From the NCBI GenBank assembly GCA_002869585.1, contig PKUO01000058.1, positions 16,940 through 80,939 of the forward strand: a stretch of 64,000 nt of DNA, written 5' to 3'. Shown piece after piece: positions 55,278 through 63,162 of the stretch. Every line of letters starts with the position of its first letter. Position 1 is the first letter of the stretch. The position numbers and the translations under genes are program-made. The stretch is from Sedimenticola sp. GTDB taxonomy: Bacteria > Pseudomonadota > Gammaproteobacteria > Chromatiales > Chromatiaceae. The notes beneath the pieces are model-generated. The model was not told where the DNA came from. It ran no database searches and was given only the letters and a program-made list of their open reading frames with translations.

Positions 55278-56543
55278 ATGGTTGCATCTGGGTTGGACAG
55301 TCTGCCTGCTGGCGTGGTTCGGGTGATACGTTTTTTGCGCCTGCTGGTGGTTCGCTTTTTTCAGGATCAAGGGCTGCCCAATGCAGCGGCCCTGACCTTC
55401 ACCACGCTGCTGTCACTGGTGCCGTTGATGACGGTCGTCCTGGCGATTTTCACTGCCTTTCCCATCTCCGAGCGTGTGGCGGATCAGCTCCAGGACTTTA
55501 TATTCGAGAATTTTGTGCCGGCCTCCAGTGAAGTGCTGCAGGAACACCTGCTGAATTTCAGCAGCAAGGCGTCGCGACTGACCGGCACCGGCTTTGTCTT
55601 TCTGGTGGTGGTGGCGCTGATGCTGATGGCAAATATCGATCGCGCCTTCAATACCATCTGGCGGGTGCGCCGCAAGCGCTCCGGGTTGAGCATGTTTATC
55701 GTCTACTGGTCGATCCTCTCGCTGGGGCCCTTGCTGATCGGTCTGAGCGTGGCGGCGACCTCCTACCTGGTTTCGATGCCGCTGTTCACCGATGTGCAGG
55801 ACAGCTATGGCCTGGGATCGGGGCTGCTCGCAGTCACACCGATGCTCGCCTCGGCCATCGCCTTTACCCTGTTGTATGCGGTGGTGCCCAATCGTCGGGT
55901 GCCGGTCTGGCATGCGCTGGCCGGCGGCGTGCTGGCGGCCATCCTGTTCGAGGTGGCGAAACGCGGCTTCGCCTTCTATATCACCCAGTTCCCCACCTAC
56001 GAGGCGATCTACGGCGCACTGGCGGTGATCCCGATTTTTCTGGTGTGGATCTACCTCTCCTGGGTGGTAACCCTGTTGGGGGCGGAGTTTACCTACTGTC
56101 TGGGTATTTTCCGGGATGACCACTGGCATGCCGAGCAGCAGCGGGGTGGCACTCTGTTGTTGGCAATCAAGCTGCTTGAGTTGCTCTGGAAGGCCCAGAA
56201 GCGTGGTGACAGCCTCTCAAGTTATAGTCTGTCGCGTAGTCTGGCGCATATTCCCGAGGAGCGTATTGATAATCTCCTGTGGGATCTGCAGGCGGCGCAC
56301 CTGGTCCTGCGAACCGAAGAGGGCGACTGGGCGCTGGCGCGAGATCTGTCGGATGTGAGCCTCTGGGATCTCTACCGATCACGCACCTTCTCACTGCCGG
56401 ATGCGGATACCGTTAAGGGGAATCCCGTCATTGCGGAGCAGACCCTGCTGGCGGTGATTGAGAAGCTGGAGAGCGATCTGGAGGTGGACCTGGGAACTCC
56501 GCTGGACCGGCTGTTCAGCGGTGAGGATGGAACGCTTGGCTAG
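55278..56543 (+). CDS. YihY/BrkB-family (UPF0761) membrane protein
   Basis: Inner-membrane protein of 421 residues, six predicted helices and a C-terminal winged-helix-like region of about 130 residues. Conserved text: AAALTFTTLLSLVPLMTVVL, TIWRVRRKRSGL, YAVVPNRRVPVWHALAGG and YGALAVIPIFLVWIYLSW. The biochemical role is not settled. The ATG at 55278 has GAGGG just upstream. It is divergent from arsC. Confidence 0.87.
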   Translation: MVASGLDSLPAGVVRVIRFLRLLVVRFFQDQGLPNAAALTFTTLLSLVPLMTVVLAIFTAFPISERVADQLQDFIFENFVPASSEVLQEHLLNFSSKASRLTGTGFVFLVVVALMLMANIDRAFNTIWRVRRKRSGLSMFIVYWSILSLGPLLIGLSVAATSYLVSMPLFTDVQDSYGLGSGLLAVTPMLASAIAFTLLYAVVPNRRVPVWHALAGGVLAAILFEVAKRGFAFYITQFPTYEAIYGALAVIPIFLVWIYLSWVVTLLGAEFTYCLGIFRDDHWHAEQQRGGTLLLAIKLLELLWKAQKRGDSLSSYSLSRSLAHIPEERIDNLLWDLQAAHLVLRTEEGDWALARDLSDVSLWDLYRSRTFSLPDADTVKGNPVIAEQTLLAVIEKLESDLEVDLGTPLDRLFSGEDGTLG

Positions 56544-56695
56544 CATCGGTCTGATCGCTAGTGGCAATCTGCAATGGAACTAAGTGAAAACCGCTATCTC
56601 TTATTCCTGTAAACAGACGATATACTGCACCAGAGTCGGTGCGGGTATGGCAACCGAGGCGGCCTGTCTGCAACAGGTCTCATGTGGATGAAATT

Positions 56696-57193
56696 ATGAC
56701 TATAAAGCGAATGACCCGATCAATCCTGTTCCTGGTGCTTAGCCTGCTGTTGCCGTTCTCGGCGACAGCCAGTGAACCGGTTGATTTTCAGTTACCGGAT
56801 ATCCAGGGAAATGATCGCAAGCTCTCCGAGTTTCGCGGCAAATGGGTGGTGGTCAACTACTGGGCCACCTGGTGTCCGCCCTGTCTCGATGAGCTCCCCG
56901 AACTTGAGATGTTTCACAATGCACACAAGGACACAGATGCCGTGGTGCTCGGTGTCAATCTCGAGGAGATCAGTCTCGAGAAACTGAAAACCTTTGTCGA
57001 GGGGCAGTTCATCAGCTACCCGATTTTACTCGACGAGCCGGGTGTCAGCACCGCGCTGGGGCGGGTGACCGGATTGCCCACCTCGTACCTGGTCAATCCG
57101 AGGGGCGTGGTCGTGGCCCGCCAGGTGGGGCCGGTGGACAAGGCGATGCTGGACAGCTATATCGAAACCTACAACAACAAACAGAGTGATTAG
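56696..57193 (+). CDS. TlpA-like thiol:disulfide protein
   Basis: Exported thioredoxin-fold protein of 165 residues. A signal peptide (SILFLVLSLLLPFSATAS) precedes FQLPDIQGNDRKLSEF. The redox site is WATWCPPCLDELPELE (Cys-Pro-Pro-Cys) and the cis-Pro region is GLPTSYLVNP. It probably reduces periplasmic substrates such as apocytochromes. Another thioredoxin-fold gene follows 15 bases later. Confidence 0.87.
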   Translation: MTIKRMTRSILFLVLSLLLPFSATASEPVDFQLPDIQGNDRKLSEFRGKWVVVNYWATWCPPCLDELPELEMFHNAHKDTDAVVLGVNLEEISLEKLKTFVEGQFISYPILLDEPGVSTALGRVTGLPTSYLVNPRGVVVARQVGPVDKAMLDSYIETYNNKQSD

Positions 57194-57207
57194 TGAGAGG
57201 AGAGGCC

Positions 57208-57747
57208 ATGCGTAATACACAACGCTTGTTCTTGGGTATGTTCTTGTTGGTTTGCCTCACTTCCGTGCAGGCATCGAGCCCGCGTGATCCCGGACAGTAC
57301 TTCTTTGATCAGAGCTTGGGTGATTTCAGTGAAGAGCTGGAGCTGGCCAAAGAGAACGGCAAAAAGGCGATTCTGATCATGTTTGAAATGGATGAGTGCC
57401 CGTTCTGCCATCGCATGAAGCAGACCGTGCTCAATCAACCCGAGATCCAGGATTACTACAAGGAAAACTTCATGGTCTTCTCGGTCGATATCGAGGGTGA
57501 TGTGGAGATGACCGATTTCAAGGGACAGGTGCTGTCCCAGAAAGATTTCGCCTTCAAGGGCAACCGGGTGCGGGCCACGCCGGTGTTCGCCTTTTTTGAT
57601 CTGAACGGCGATCCGATCAAAGGCGCCCGTTTTACCGGTGCCACCAATGGTCCCGAAGAGTTCATGTGGCTGGGTGAGTACGTGGTCGACGGTGTCTACA
57701 ATGAAATGAGCTTCACGCGCTACAAGCGGGGCAAAAAGGGTAACTAA
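57208..57747 (+). CDS. Periplasmic thioredoxin-fold protein (SoxW/DsbC-like)
   Basis: Protein of 179 residues with a signal peptide (LFLGMFLLVCLTSVQASS) and the redox site MDECPFCHRMKQT (Cys-Pro-Phe-Cys). VRATPVFAFFDLNGD is the cis-Pro region. The AGGAGAGG just before the ATG supports this start. Role inferred from fold and neighbour; SoxW-like and thioredoxin_7-type proteins look alike here. Confidence 0.75.
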   Translation: MRNTQRLFLGMFLLVCLTSVQASSPRDPGQYFFDQSLGDFSEELELAKENGKKAILIMFEMDECPFCHRMKQTVLNQPEIQDYYKENFMVFSVDIEGDVEMTDFKGQVLSQKDFAFKGNRVRATPVFAFFDLNGDPIKGARFTGATNGPEEFMWLGEYVVDGVYNEMSFTRYKRGKKGN

Positions 57748-57767
57748 ACAGTCACAGGCGGCAAACA

Positions 57768-59087
57768 ATGAAGAATAAAAAAGTGCTGAACCGTCTCATC
57801 TTACCGATACTGCTGCTGGCGGTGCTACCACTCAGAGCCCAGGGGGACACGCAGGGGGAGCTTCCCGAGCCGCTGACCCTGGACTATGCCCTGTCCCTGG
57901 CCGACGAGGCCCACCCGGTGCTTGAGATGCAGCGCTCCAGGCTGGATCAGCGTCTGTCCAAGCAGCAGATGGTGGCGGCCGAGAGCGACTGGAATCTTGG
58001 CCTGGAGGCCTCGTTACGAGCGGTACATCCCTCCTACAAGTCCCTCACCAGTACCAATAATGACAGCAGTCTGCGGCTTTTGATGCGCAAGCGGCTGTAT
58101 GATTTCGGACGCAGCGATGCCCAGCAGCAGGCCGCGGACGCCGCCTACCGGGGCAGCGAGTGGTCCTATCTGGATGCCCGGCAGCAGCGCCGGCTGGCGA
58201 TCCTGGGCAATTATCTGGATGTGCTGCTCGCCGATCTGCAATACATTCGCGACAATGAATCGATGACCATGGGCTTTCTGCACTGGGACAAGGCGAAGCA
58301 ACGCAGCGAAATGGGGCAACTGTCCGACATCGAGGTGCTGGAGCTGGAGAGCATTTTTCAGCAGCGCAGACGTGAGTGGCAACAAAGCCAGAATCTCCAG
58401 CGCGCCAGCCGTCTGAAACTGGCGATCAGCCTCAATCGTCCCACCCAGCTCTCCAATACCCTGGCTGATCCCGGGCTGAAACTCGACCGCGAATTGCCCG
58501 AAGTCAATCAACTCACGGAAGAGGCGCTGAACAGCAATCCGCGACTGCAGGCCCTGCGCCAGCAGGTGGAGGCGGACCAGGCGCAGGTTGCCGCAGCCAA
58601 GGCCAGCGACGGGCCGACGGTGCATGGCGAACTCGAGGCGGCGGTCTACAACCGTACCACCAGCACGCGTGATCCACTGGCGGCGACGCTGCTGCTCGAA
58701 GTGCCCCTGTTCGGCGGCACCGGTGATGCGGAAGTGGCACGGCAGCGCGCCCTGCTACGTGAACAGCAGGCGGAACTGGCCAGTGCCGAGCTGGACATCC
58801 GCCAGGGGATTCTGGATCTCTGGTTGGAGATCAGGACGCTGAAGATCCAGCAGGAGGAGATGGAGGCGTTGGGTGCCTATCGCGATCTGTATATCGATCG
58901 CAGCCGTGCCCTGTACGAACTCGAGGTGAAGTCAGATCTTGGCGATGCCGAGACCCAGATTTCAGACTACCGGATGAAGAAGGCCGCCACCGATTATGAT
59001 CTGGCTTTAGCCTGGGCGCGCCTGGACGCGCTGCGTGGACAACTGATTAAACCCGAAGAAACCGCTGACGAGGAAAAACAACAATGA
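57768..59087 (+). CDS. TolC-family outer-membrane efflux protein
   Basis: Outer-membrane channel of 439 residues for type I secretion or tripartite efflux. Signal peptide LILPILLLAVLPLRAQG. Two repeat halves of long helices, including EPLTLDYALSLADEAHPVL near the start and LTEEALNSNPRLQALRQQ in the middle. It overlaps the adaptor gene by 4 bases. No inner-membrane pump follows. Confidence 0.85.
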   Translation: MKNKKVLNRLILPILLLAVLPLRAQGDTQGELPEPLTLDYALSLADEAHPVLEMQRSRLDQRLSKQQMVAAESDWNLGLEASLRAVHPSYKSLTSTNNDSSLRLLMRKRLYDFGRSDAQQQAADAAYRGSEWSYLDARQQRRLAILGNYLDVLLADLQYIRDNESMTMGFLHWDKAKQRSEMGQLSDIEVLELESIFQQRRREWQQSQNLQRASRLKLAISLNRPTQLSNTLADPGLKLDRELPEVNQLTEEALNSNPRLQALRQQVEADQAQVAAAKASDGPTVHGELEAAVYNRTTSTRDPLAATLLLEVPLFGGTGDAEVARQRALLREQQAELASAELDIRQGILDLWLEIRTLKIQQEEMEALGAYRDLYIDRSRALYELEVKSDLGDAETQISDYRMKKAATDYDLALAWARLDALRGQLIKPEETADEEKQQ

Positions 59088-59854
59088 ACCGGATGATCGT
59101 GTCACTGGCGGCGCTGCTGGTCAGCATTTCGGCCGTTGCAGAAGAGATTGGCGCCACCTTGGAGTGGAGCAAGCGTGTCGAGCTGGGGGTTACCCTCTCG
59201 GGCGTGATCGAGACCGTCGCGGTAAAACCGGGGCAACGGGTCAAGAAGGGCGATCTACTGGTTGCGCTCGATGACAGCTACTTCAAGGCCCGGGTAGCCA
59301 AGGCCGAAGCGGAGCTGGGCGAGGCAAAACAGAACCAGGAAGAGGGGGTGCGTGAACTGGAGCGCGCCACCGAACTGTATGATCGCACCGTACTCTCCGA
59401 TCATGACCTGCACATGGCCCAGATCGGCGAGGCGCGCGCCAAGGCCCTCTGGCATAAAGCCCAGGCGGAGCTGGCGGAGGCGCGCATCCGCCTGCAACAG
59501 AGCCGTATTCAGGCGCCCTTTGCTGGGGTGATAACCGGTGTTTTCGCGCAGACCGGGCAGGCGGTGGTCAGTGGTCTGGCGGCACAGCCGCTGGTCGAGA
59601 TGGCCGATGACAGTCAACTGATCGCCCGGGCAGAAATCACCCCGGAACAGATCAACAACATCGGCGATCAGACGGATTTCAGCGTGGATATCGCTGGCAA
59701 CCGGTTCCCGGCAAAGCTGCTTCAGATCGGCCTGCAGCCGCTCCGGGGTGCAACTTCCGGGGCGCCCTTGTATGATTTGCAGGTGAGTTTTGATCGTCCT
59801 GAATCGCTTGCCGCCCGCGTGGGACTCCCGGCAGTGATCAGTACAACCCAATAA
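59084..59854 (+). CDS. HlyD/RND-type periplasmic adaptor protein
   Basis: Membrane-fusion protein of 256 residues, short for the family. N-terminal signal peptide (IVSLAALLVSISAVAEE), lipoyl-like halves (GVIETVAVKPGQRVKKGDLL and IQAPFAGVITGVFAQTGQAV), a coiled coil between them, and a beta-barrel part at the C-terminus. The last membrane-proximal domain is missing or very short. It probably bridges the TolC partner to an inner-membrane pump encoded elsewhere. Confidence 0.85.
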   Translation: MNRMIVSLAALLVSISAVAEEIGATLEWSKRVELGVTLSGVIETVAVKPGQRVKKGDLLVALDDSYFKARVAKAEAELGEAKQNQEEGVRELERATELYDRTVLSDHDLHMAQIGEARAKALWHKAQAELAEARIRLQQSRIQAPFAGVITGVFAQTGQAVVSGLAAQPLVEMADDSQLIARAEITPEQINNIGDQTDFSVDIAGNRFPAKLLQIGLQPLRGATSGAPLYDLQVSFDRPESLAARVGLPAVISTTQ

Positions 59855-59868
59855 CACCTGGAGACCCT

Positions 59869-60138
59869 ATGAGTATATGCGTTCGTTGTTTTGTCTCGGG
59901 CAAGGTGCAGGGGGTATTTTATCGTGCATCGGCCCGGCACCAGGCCGAGCAGTTGGGGTTGACCGGCTATGCGCGAAATCTGCCCGATGGCAGGGTAGAG
60001 GTGTTGGCCTGTGGCGAGCCCGATGCGGTGGAGCAACTCAGAAGCTGGCTGACTAAGGGGCCGGCGGATGCCCGCGTCAGCAATGTCAGTTCCGAACCCG
60101 CTGTCTCGCCCGGGCTCAGCGGATTCACCACCAGTTAG
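59869..60138 (+). CDS. acyP: Acylphosphatase
   Basis: Small enzyme of 89 residues that hydrolyses acyl phosphates. The catalytic segment GKVQGVFYRASARHQAE holds the conserved Arg, and LTGYARNLPDGRVEVLACG holds the Asn. It lies 15 bases after the adaptor gene with GGAG before the ATG. It could act on acetyl phosphate, given pta in the same window. Confidence 0.92.
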   Translation: MSICVRCFVSGKVQGVFYRASARHQAEQLGLTGYARNLPDGRVEVLACGEPDAVEQLRSWLTKGPADARVSNVSSEPAVSPGLSGFTTS

Positions 60139-60158
60139 CTGATTTTCTCAAACTGGAT

Positions 60159-60230
60159 ATGCTGAAACTCACGGATGAGATCAAACGGCTTAATCGGGTG
60201 GTGGAGGTCGTGGAGAACCATGTCCTCTGA
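60159..60230 (+). other. Short coiled-coil ORF, probable gene remnant
   Basis: An in-frame stretch (DFLKLDMLKLTDEIKRLN, then RVVEVVENHVL) runs from the end of acyP to a TGA at 60230. From the ATG it has only 23 residues. The heptad pattern looks coding. It may be the tail of a deleted gene or a microprotein; I cannot tell which. Confidence 0.3.
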
Positions 60231-60307
60231 GAAGGGCCTTGTGCGGCTTGGAACAGTGGTTGAAGTCGGTACGTTTAGAAGGCTACCGGGCGATTAGTGG
60301 TGATAAA

Positions 60308-60367
60308 TGACTATTTCATATGGTCATTTATTTTGCTATGTTAGTGACTATAGTTATATGACTATAG
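60308..60367. repeat. TGACTAT repeats in the toxin-antitoxin promoter region
   Basis: TGACTAT occurs at 60308-60314, and TGACTATAG at 60345-60353 and 60359-60367, the last two 14 bases apart. The stretch 60307-60327 is also loosely palindromic. They lie just upstream of the antitoxin start and probably form its operator. Confidence 0.5.
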
Positions 60368-60375
60368 GTATAAAT

Positions 60376-60609
60376 ATGCAGGATCAGGTATCAAAATCCC
60401 AATTCAAGGCCAAGGCGCTGGAGCTGTTTCGTCAGGTCGAATCAAGCGGTAAACCTATCATCGTAACCGATCATGGTTCCCCAACCATTGAGGTTCGTCG
60501 GTTTTGCAAGAAAGGGCACAACCCTTTAGATACCCTCAAAGGGAGCGTGATCGAATACGAAGGGCCGACTGAACCTGTGGGCGACGATGAGTGGGAGGCT
60601 CTGGGTTGA
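60376..60609 (+). CDS. Phd/YefM-type antitoxin
   Basis: Antitoxin of 77 residues. VSKSQFKAKALELFRQVESS and GKPIIVTDHGSPTIEVRRF match the DNA-binding N-terminal half of the Phd/YefM fold; the C-terminal tail is acidic (GPTEPVGDDEWEALG), as usual for the toxin-binding part. The ATG at 60376 has AGG 7 bases upstream; the Met at 60358 is an alternative start. It overlaps vapC by 4 bases. Confidence 0.8.
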   Translation: MQDQVSKSQFKAKALELFRQVESSGKPIIVTDHGSPTIEVRRFCKKGHNPLDTLKGSVIEYEGPTEPVGDDEWEALG

Positions 60610-61007
60610 TCGTACTCGATACACATGCCCTGATCTGGTGGGTTAATGGTGATGCGCAACTTTCACAACAGGCGCACAACACTATTGAGGCGGAGTTAAG
60701 TCGTAGCGATGGGCAGGTGCTGATATCTGCTATCAGCGCATGGGAAATTGCAATGCTGGTCGCCAAAGGGCGGCTGGCCATGACGATGGATGTTGATGTC
60801 TGGCTGGAGACTGTGGCATCGATAGAGGGTGTCAGTTTCGTGCCCGTTGATGCCCGTGTTGCCGTGCAGTCAGTGCGACTTCCGGGCGAGCTTCATCCAG
60901 ACCCGGCCGATAGGCTGATAGTTGCCCTGGCTCGCCACTATTCCTGTGTATTGGTAACCGCGGATGCGAAGATACATAGGTATCGGCATGTGAAGACGAT
61001 TTGGTGA
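60606..61007 (+). CDS. vapC: VapC-type PIN-domain toxin
   Basis: Predicted RNase toxin of 133 residues. The acidic metal-site residues are Asp5 (IVLDTHALIWW), Glu in SAWEIAMLV, Asp in PADRLIVALA and Asp in VTADAKIHR, all present. The start is TTG at 60606, inside the antitoxin's TGA (TTGA overlap); a GTG at 60591 is an alternative. The pair forms a normal type II system. Confidence 0.85.
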   Translation: MIVLDTHALIWWVNGDAQLSQQAHNTIEAELSRSDGQVLISAISAWEIAMLVAKGRLAMTMDVDVWLETVASIEGVSFVPVDARVAVQSVRLPGELHPDPADRLIVALARHYSCVLVTADAKIHRYRHVKTIW

Positions 61008-61031
61008 TAACCCTTATCGTCATGAAATAAA

Positions 61032-61056
61032 GGCCAGAACCGTTCAGGTTCTGGCC
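61032..61056 (-). terminator. Terminator of the P/Y/Q/G-rich gene
   Basis: GGCCAGAACC and its complement form a perfect 10-bp stem with a 5-base loop. Read on the minus strand it is followed by TTTATTT, and lies about 45 bases after the stop of the minus-strand gene; it may also stop vapC read-through. Confidence 0.75.
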
Positions 61057-61101
61057 CCCTATTCAGTCTACTCCACTTATTCCAGTTGATAAGGCAAAGC
61101 C

Positions 61102-62262
61102 TTACTCAGTTGGTGCCTGAAGCTGAACACCCGCATCACTCTCTTCGGTCAATGGGCGAAATACCGGTGTGTGGCCGTTGACGCTATATCCCTGAGATGC
61201 AGCAGGGTCAACCGGCATCTGCTGAGCCTGATTGGACATTGCTGGCGGGGCATAGTCCGGCATCGGCGCATTCTGGGGAGGCATGTCTGGAGCAAACTGG
61301 GGCGAATAACCCGGATTGGGGTTGCTGGCGGCATTGGGTGCGCCCCCCCAACCCTGCCCAACCGGTGAACCGGTCTTATCGGCCTGTTCTGTCCAGCCCT
61401 GCGGGGCGGGGGCATAGGCGGGTAGCTGCTCATAACCCTGTGGCGGATAGGATGAGTAGTCAGGCTGAGCGTAGTCTTGCGGTTGTTCGAAGCTCTCATG
61501 GGGCGCATAGCCGTATCCGCTGTCATAGCGCGGTTGCGGAGCAGCCGGCTCTGCCGGTGGGTAATAATCCCCCGGTGCTTGCTGATAGGGTTGGCCGTAA
61601 TTCGCATAGGGGTTGCCATAGCCTTGTGGCGGCTGTTGGGGCATCGTCTGGTAGTCATAGCCCTGATTGGGATAGCCGTAGCCCCCATAGCCCGGCGTAT
61701 TGCCGTATCCGGGGGCAGGCTGGTAACCATAGCCGCCATAGGGTGCTGCACCGTAACCCTGTTGTTTATACCCGCCGTAGGGATTGGCATAGCCCTGTGG
61801 AGCTCCCCACTGTGTCGCCTGTGGTGCTTCCTGGTAGCTGTTATAGGTGCCGGGATTTCTGCCGCCGAACATGTTTTGCATCGGCTGGGCTATGTTGTTC
61901 ATCACGTTCGAGGGGTTGAAGCCGCTGCGGGCCTGCGGTTGTGCGGTGGGCGCAGCGGGTTGCCCTTCATCATAGTACCCATAGGCCGACGGCGGCACAG
62001 GGGCGTCGGGATTCTGTGGATTGGCATACACGGGCTGGGGCGCTGCGTAGGCCGGTTGCGCGGGATAACCGTAATTGTCCGCCGGGTTATAGTTGCTGAA
62101 TGGCGTGGGCTGATTCGGATCAGGGGCCCATTCCGGATTGGATTGCGTGGGCGGATTTTGATCTGCGTAAGGGCCGGTCGGGGGCGGATAGGCGTTGTCA
62201 GCAACAACGGCAGTCGCCACGAAAGTGAAACAGCATGCAGTAATCCAGCGGGATGCGGTCAT
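61102..62262 (-). CDS. Secreted low-complexity P/Y/Q/G-rich protein
   Basis: Exported protein of 386 residues, function unknown. The chosen ATG starts a signal peptide (WITACCFTFVATAVVADN), with AGGAG upstream. Nearly all of the mature part is irregular repeats rich in Pro, Gly, Tyr, Gln and Asn (for example GYGNTPGYGGYGYPNQGYD and YGNPYANYGQPYQQ), with almost no charge and no Cys. The tail (NGHTPVFRPLTEESDAGV) is more ordinary. Composition resembles prion-like or matrix proteins. It is divergent from sfsA. Confidence 0.75.
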   Translation of the reverse strand: MTASRWITACCFTFVATAVVADNAYPPPTGPYADQNPPTQSNPEWAPDPNQPTPFSNYNPADNYGYPAQPAYAAPQPVYANPQNPDAPVPPSAYGYYDEGQPAAPTAQPQARSGFNPSNVMNNIAQPMQNMFGGRNPGTYNSYQEAPQATQWGAPQGYANPYGGYKQQGYGAAPYGGYGYQPAPGYGNTPGYGGYGYPNQGYDYQTMPQQPPQGYGNPYANYGQPYQQAPGDYYPPAEPAAPQPRYDSGYGYAPHESFEQPQDYAQPDYSSYPPQGYEQLPAYAPAPQGWTEQADKTGSPVGQGWGGAPNAASNPNPGYSPQFAPDMPPQNAPMPDYAPPAMSNQAQQMPVDPAASQGYSVNGHTPVFRPLTEESDAGVQLQAPTE

Positions 62263-62433
62263 GGAAAGGCTCCTGAATTCGATATCAACGGCCAAGTTTT
62301 CTTGGTCTTTTCTTTGTGGGTGGCTGCTTGTTCTCCTCCCTCCACGGCCTATACTAGTGTCCCCATTAGTTGCCGTCTAGCACCATCTTTGCTGCAGCCA
62401 TGGCCAAACGAGAAAAACCGGGAAATCCCTCTG

Positions 62434-63144
62434 ATGCAACTGCCCCCTCTGACCCGCGGCCGAATCCTTTCCAGATATAAGCGTTTTTTCGCTGACGTGG
62501 CCCTGGATGACGGTTCGGTGATTACCGCGCACTGTCCCAATACCGGACGCATGACCGGCTGCTGGCAGCCGGATGCCCCGGCCGAGATCAGCTTCAGCGA
62601 CAATCCGAAACGCAAGCTGCCCTGGACCCTGGAACGGGTCGATATGGGGCAGGGGTGGGTGGGGGTGAATACCGCACGCACCAATGCGGTGGTTGCCGAG
62701 TCGCTGGAAGCGGGATGGATTCCACCGCTTGCGGGTTATCCGCAAATCCGGCGAGAGGTGAAGTTTGACATCCCCGGACATAACGGGTCATCACGGCTCG
62801 ATTTCATGCTTGCCGGTGCGAAGCAGCCGGATGTCCTTATCGAAGTCAAAAATGTCACGCTCTGGGAGGCGGGTTGTCTGCGCTTTCCCGATGCGGTCAG
62901 TGTCAGGGCACGGAAGCACCTGGATGGACTGCTGTGGGCCGTTGAGCAGGGGATGCGCGGGGTTATCCTGTTCGCCCTGAACCGGTCGGAAGGGGAGTGC
63001 TTTGCGCCGGCAGATGAGATCGATCCGCTCTACGCCAAGCGATTGGCGGAGGTGATCGAACGGGGTGTCGAGGCCTATGCGTTGCGTATCAACCACACGG
63101 ATGACGGCATGCTGGCCAGGGGGCTGGTGCCGGTAAGGCCCTGA
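62434..63144 (+). CDS. sfsA: Sugar fermentation stimulation protein SfsA
   Basis: Conserved protein of 236 residues (E. coli 234); predicted nuclease-like fold whose role is not settled. Signatures: RGRILSRYKRFFADVAL, AHCPNTGRMTGC, VEVKNVTLW-type segment (IEVKNVTLWEAGCLRFPDAV) and ALNRSEGECFAP. The longer open frame back to 61477 runs antisense through the low-complexity gene and was not used. Confidence 0.9.
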   Translation: MQLPPLTRGRILSRYKRFFADVALDDGSVITAHCPNTGRMTGCWQPDAPAEISFSDNPKRKLPWTLERVDMGQGWVGVNTARTNAVVAESLEAGWIPPLAGYPQIRREVKFDIPGHNGSSRLDFMLAGAKQPDVLIEVKNVTLWEAGCLRFPDAVSVRARKHLDGLLWAVEQGMRGVILFALNRSEGECFAPADEIDPLYAKRLAEVIERGVEAYALRINHTDDGMLARGLVPVRP

Positions 63145-63162
63145 GCGTTTCGCTAAAAAACA

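Noticed and set aside
61477..62433. Long upstream extension of the sfsA frame
   Set aside because: It runs antisense through the repetitive P/Y/Q/G-rich gene and gives hydrophobic low-complexity text; SfsA homology starts only at 62434.
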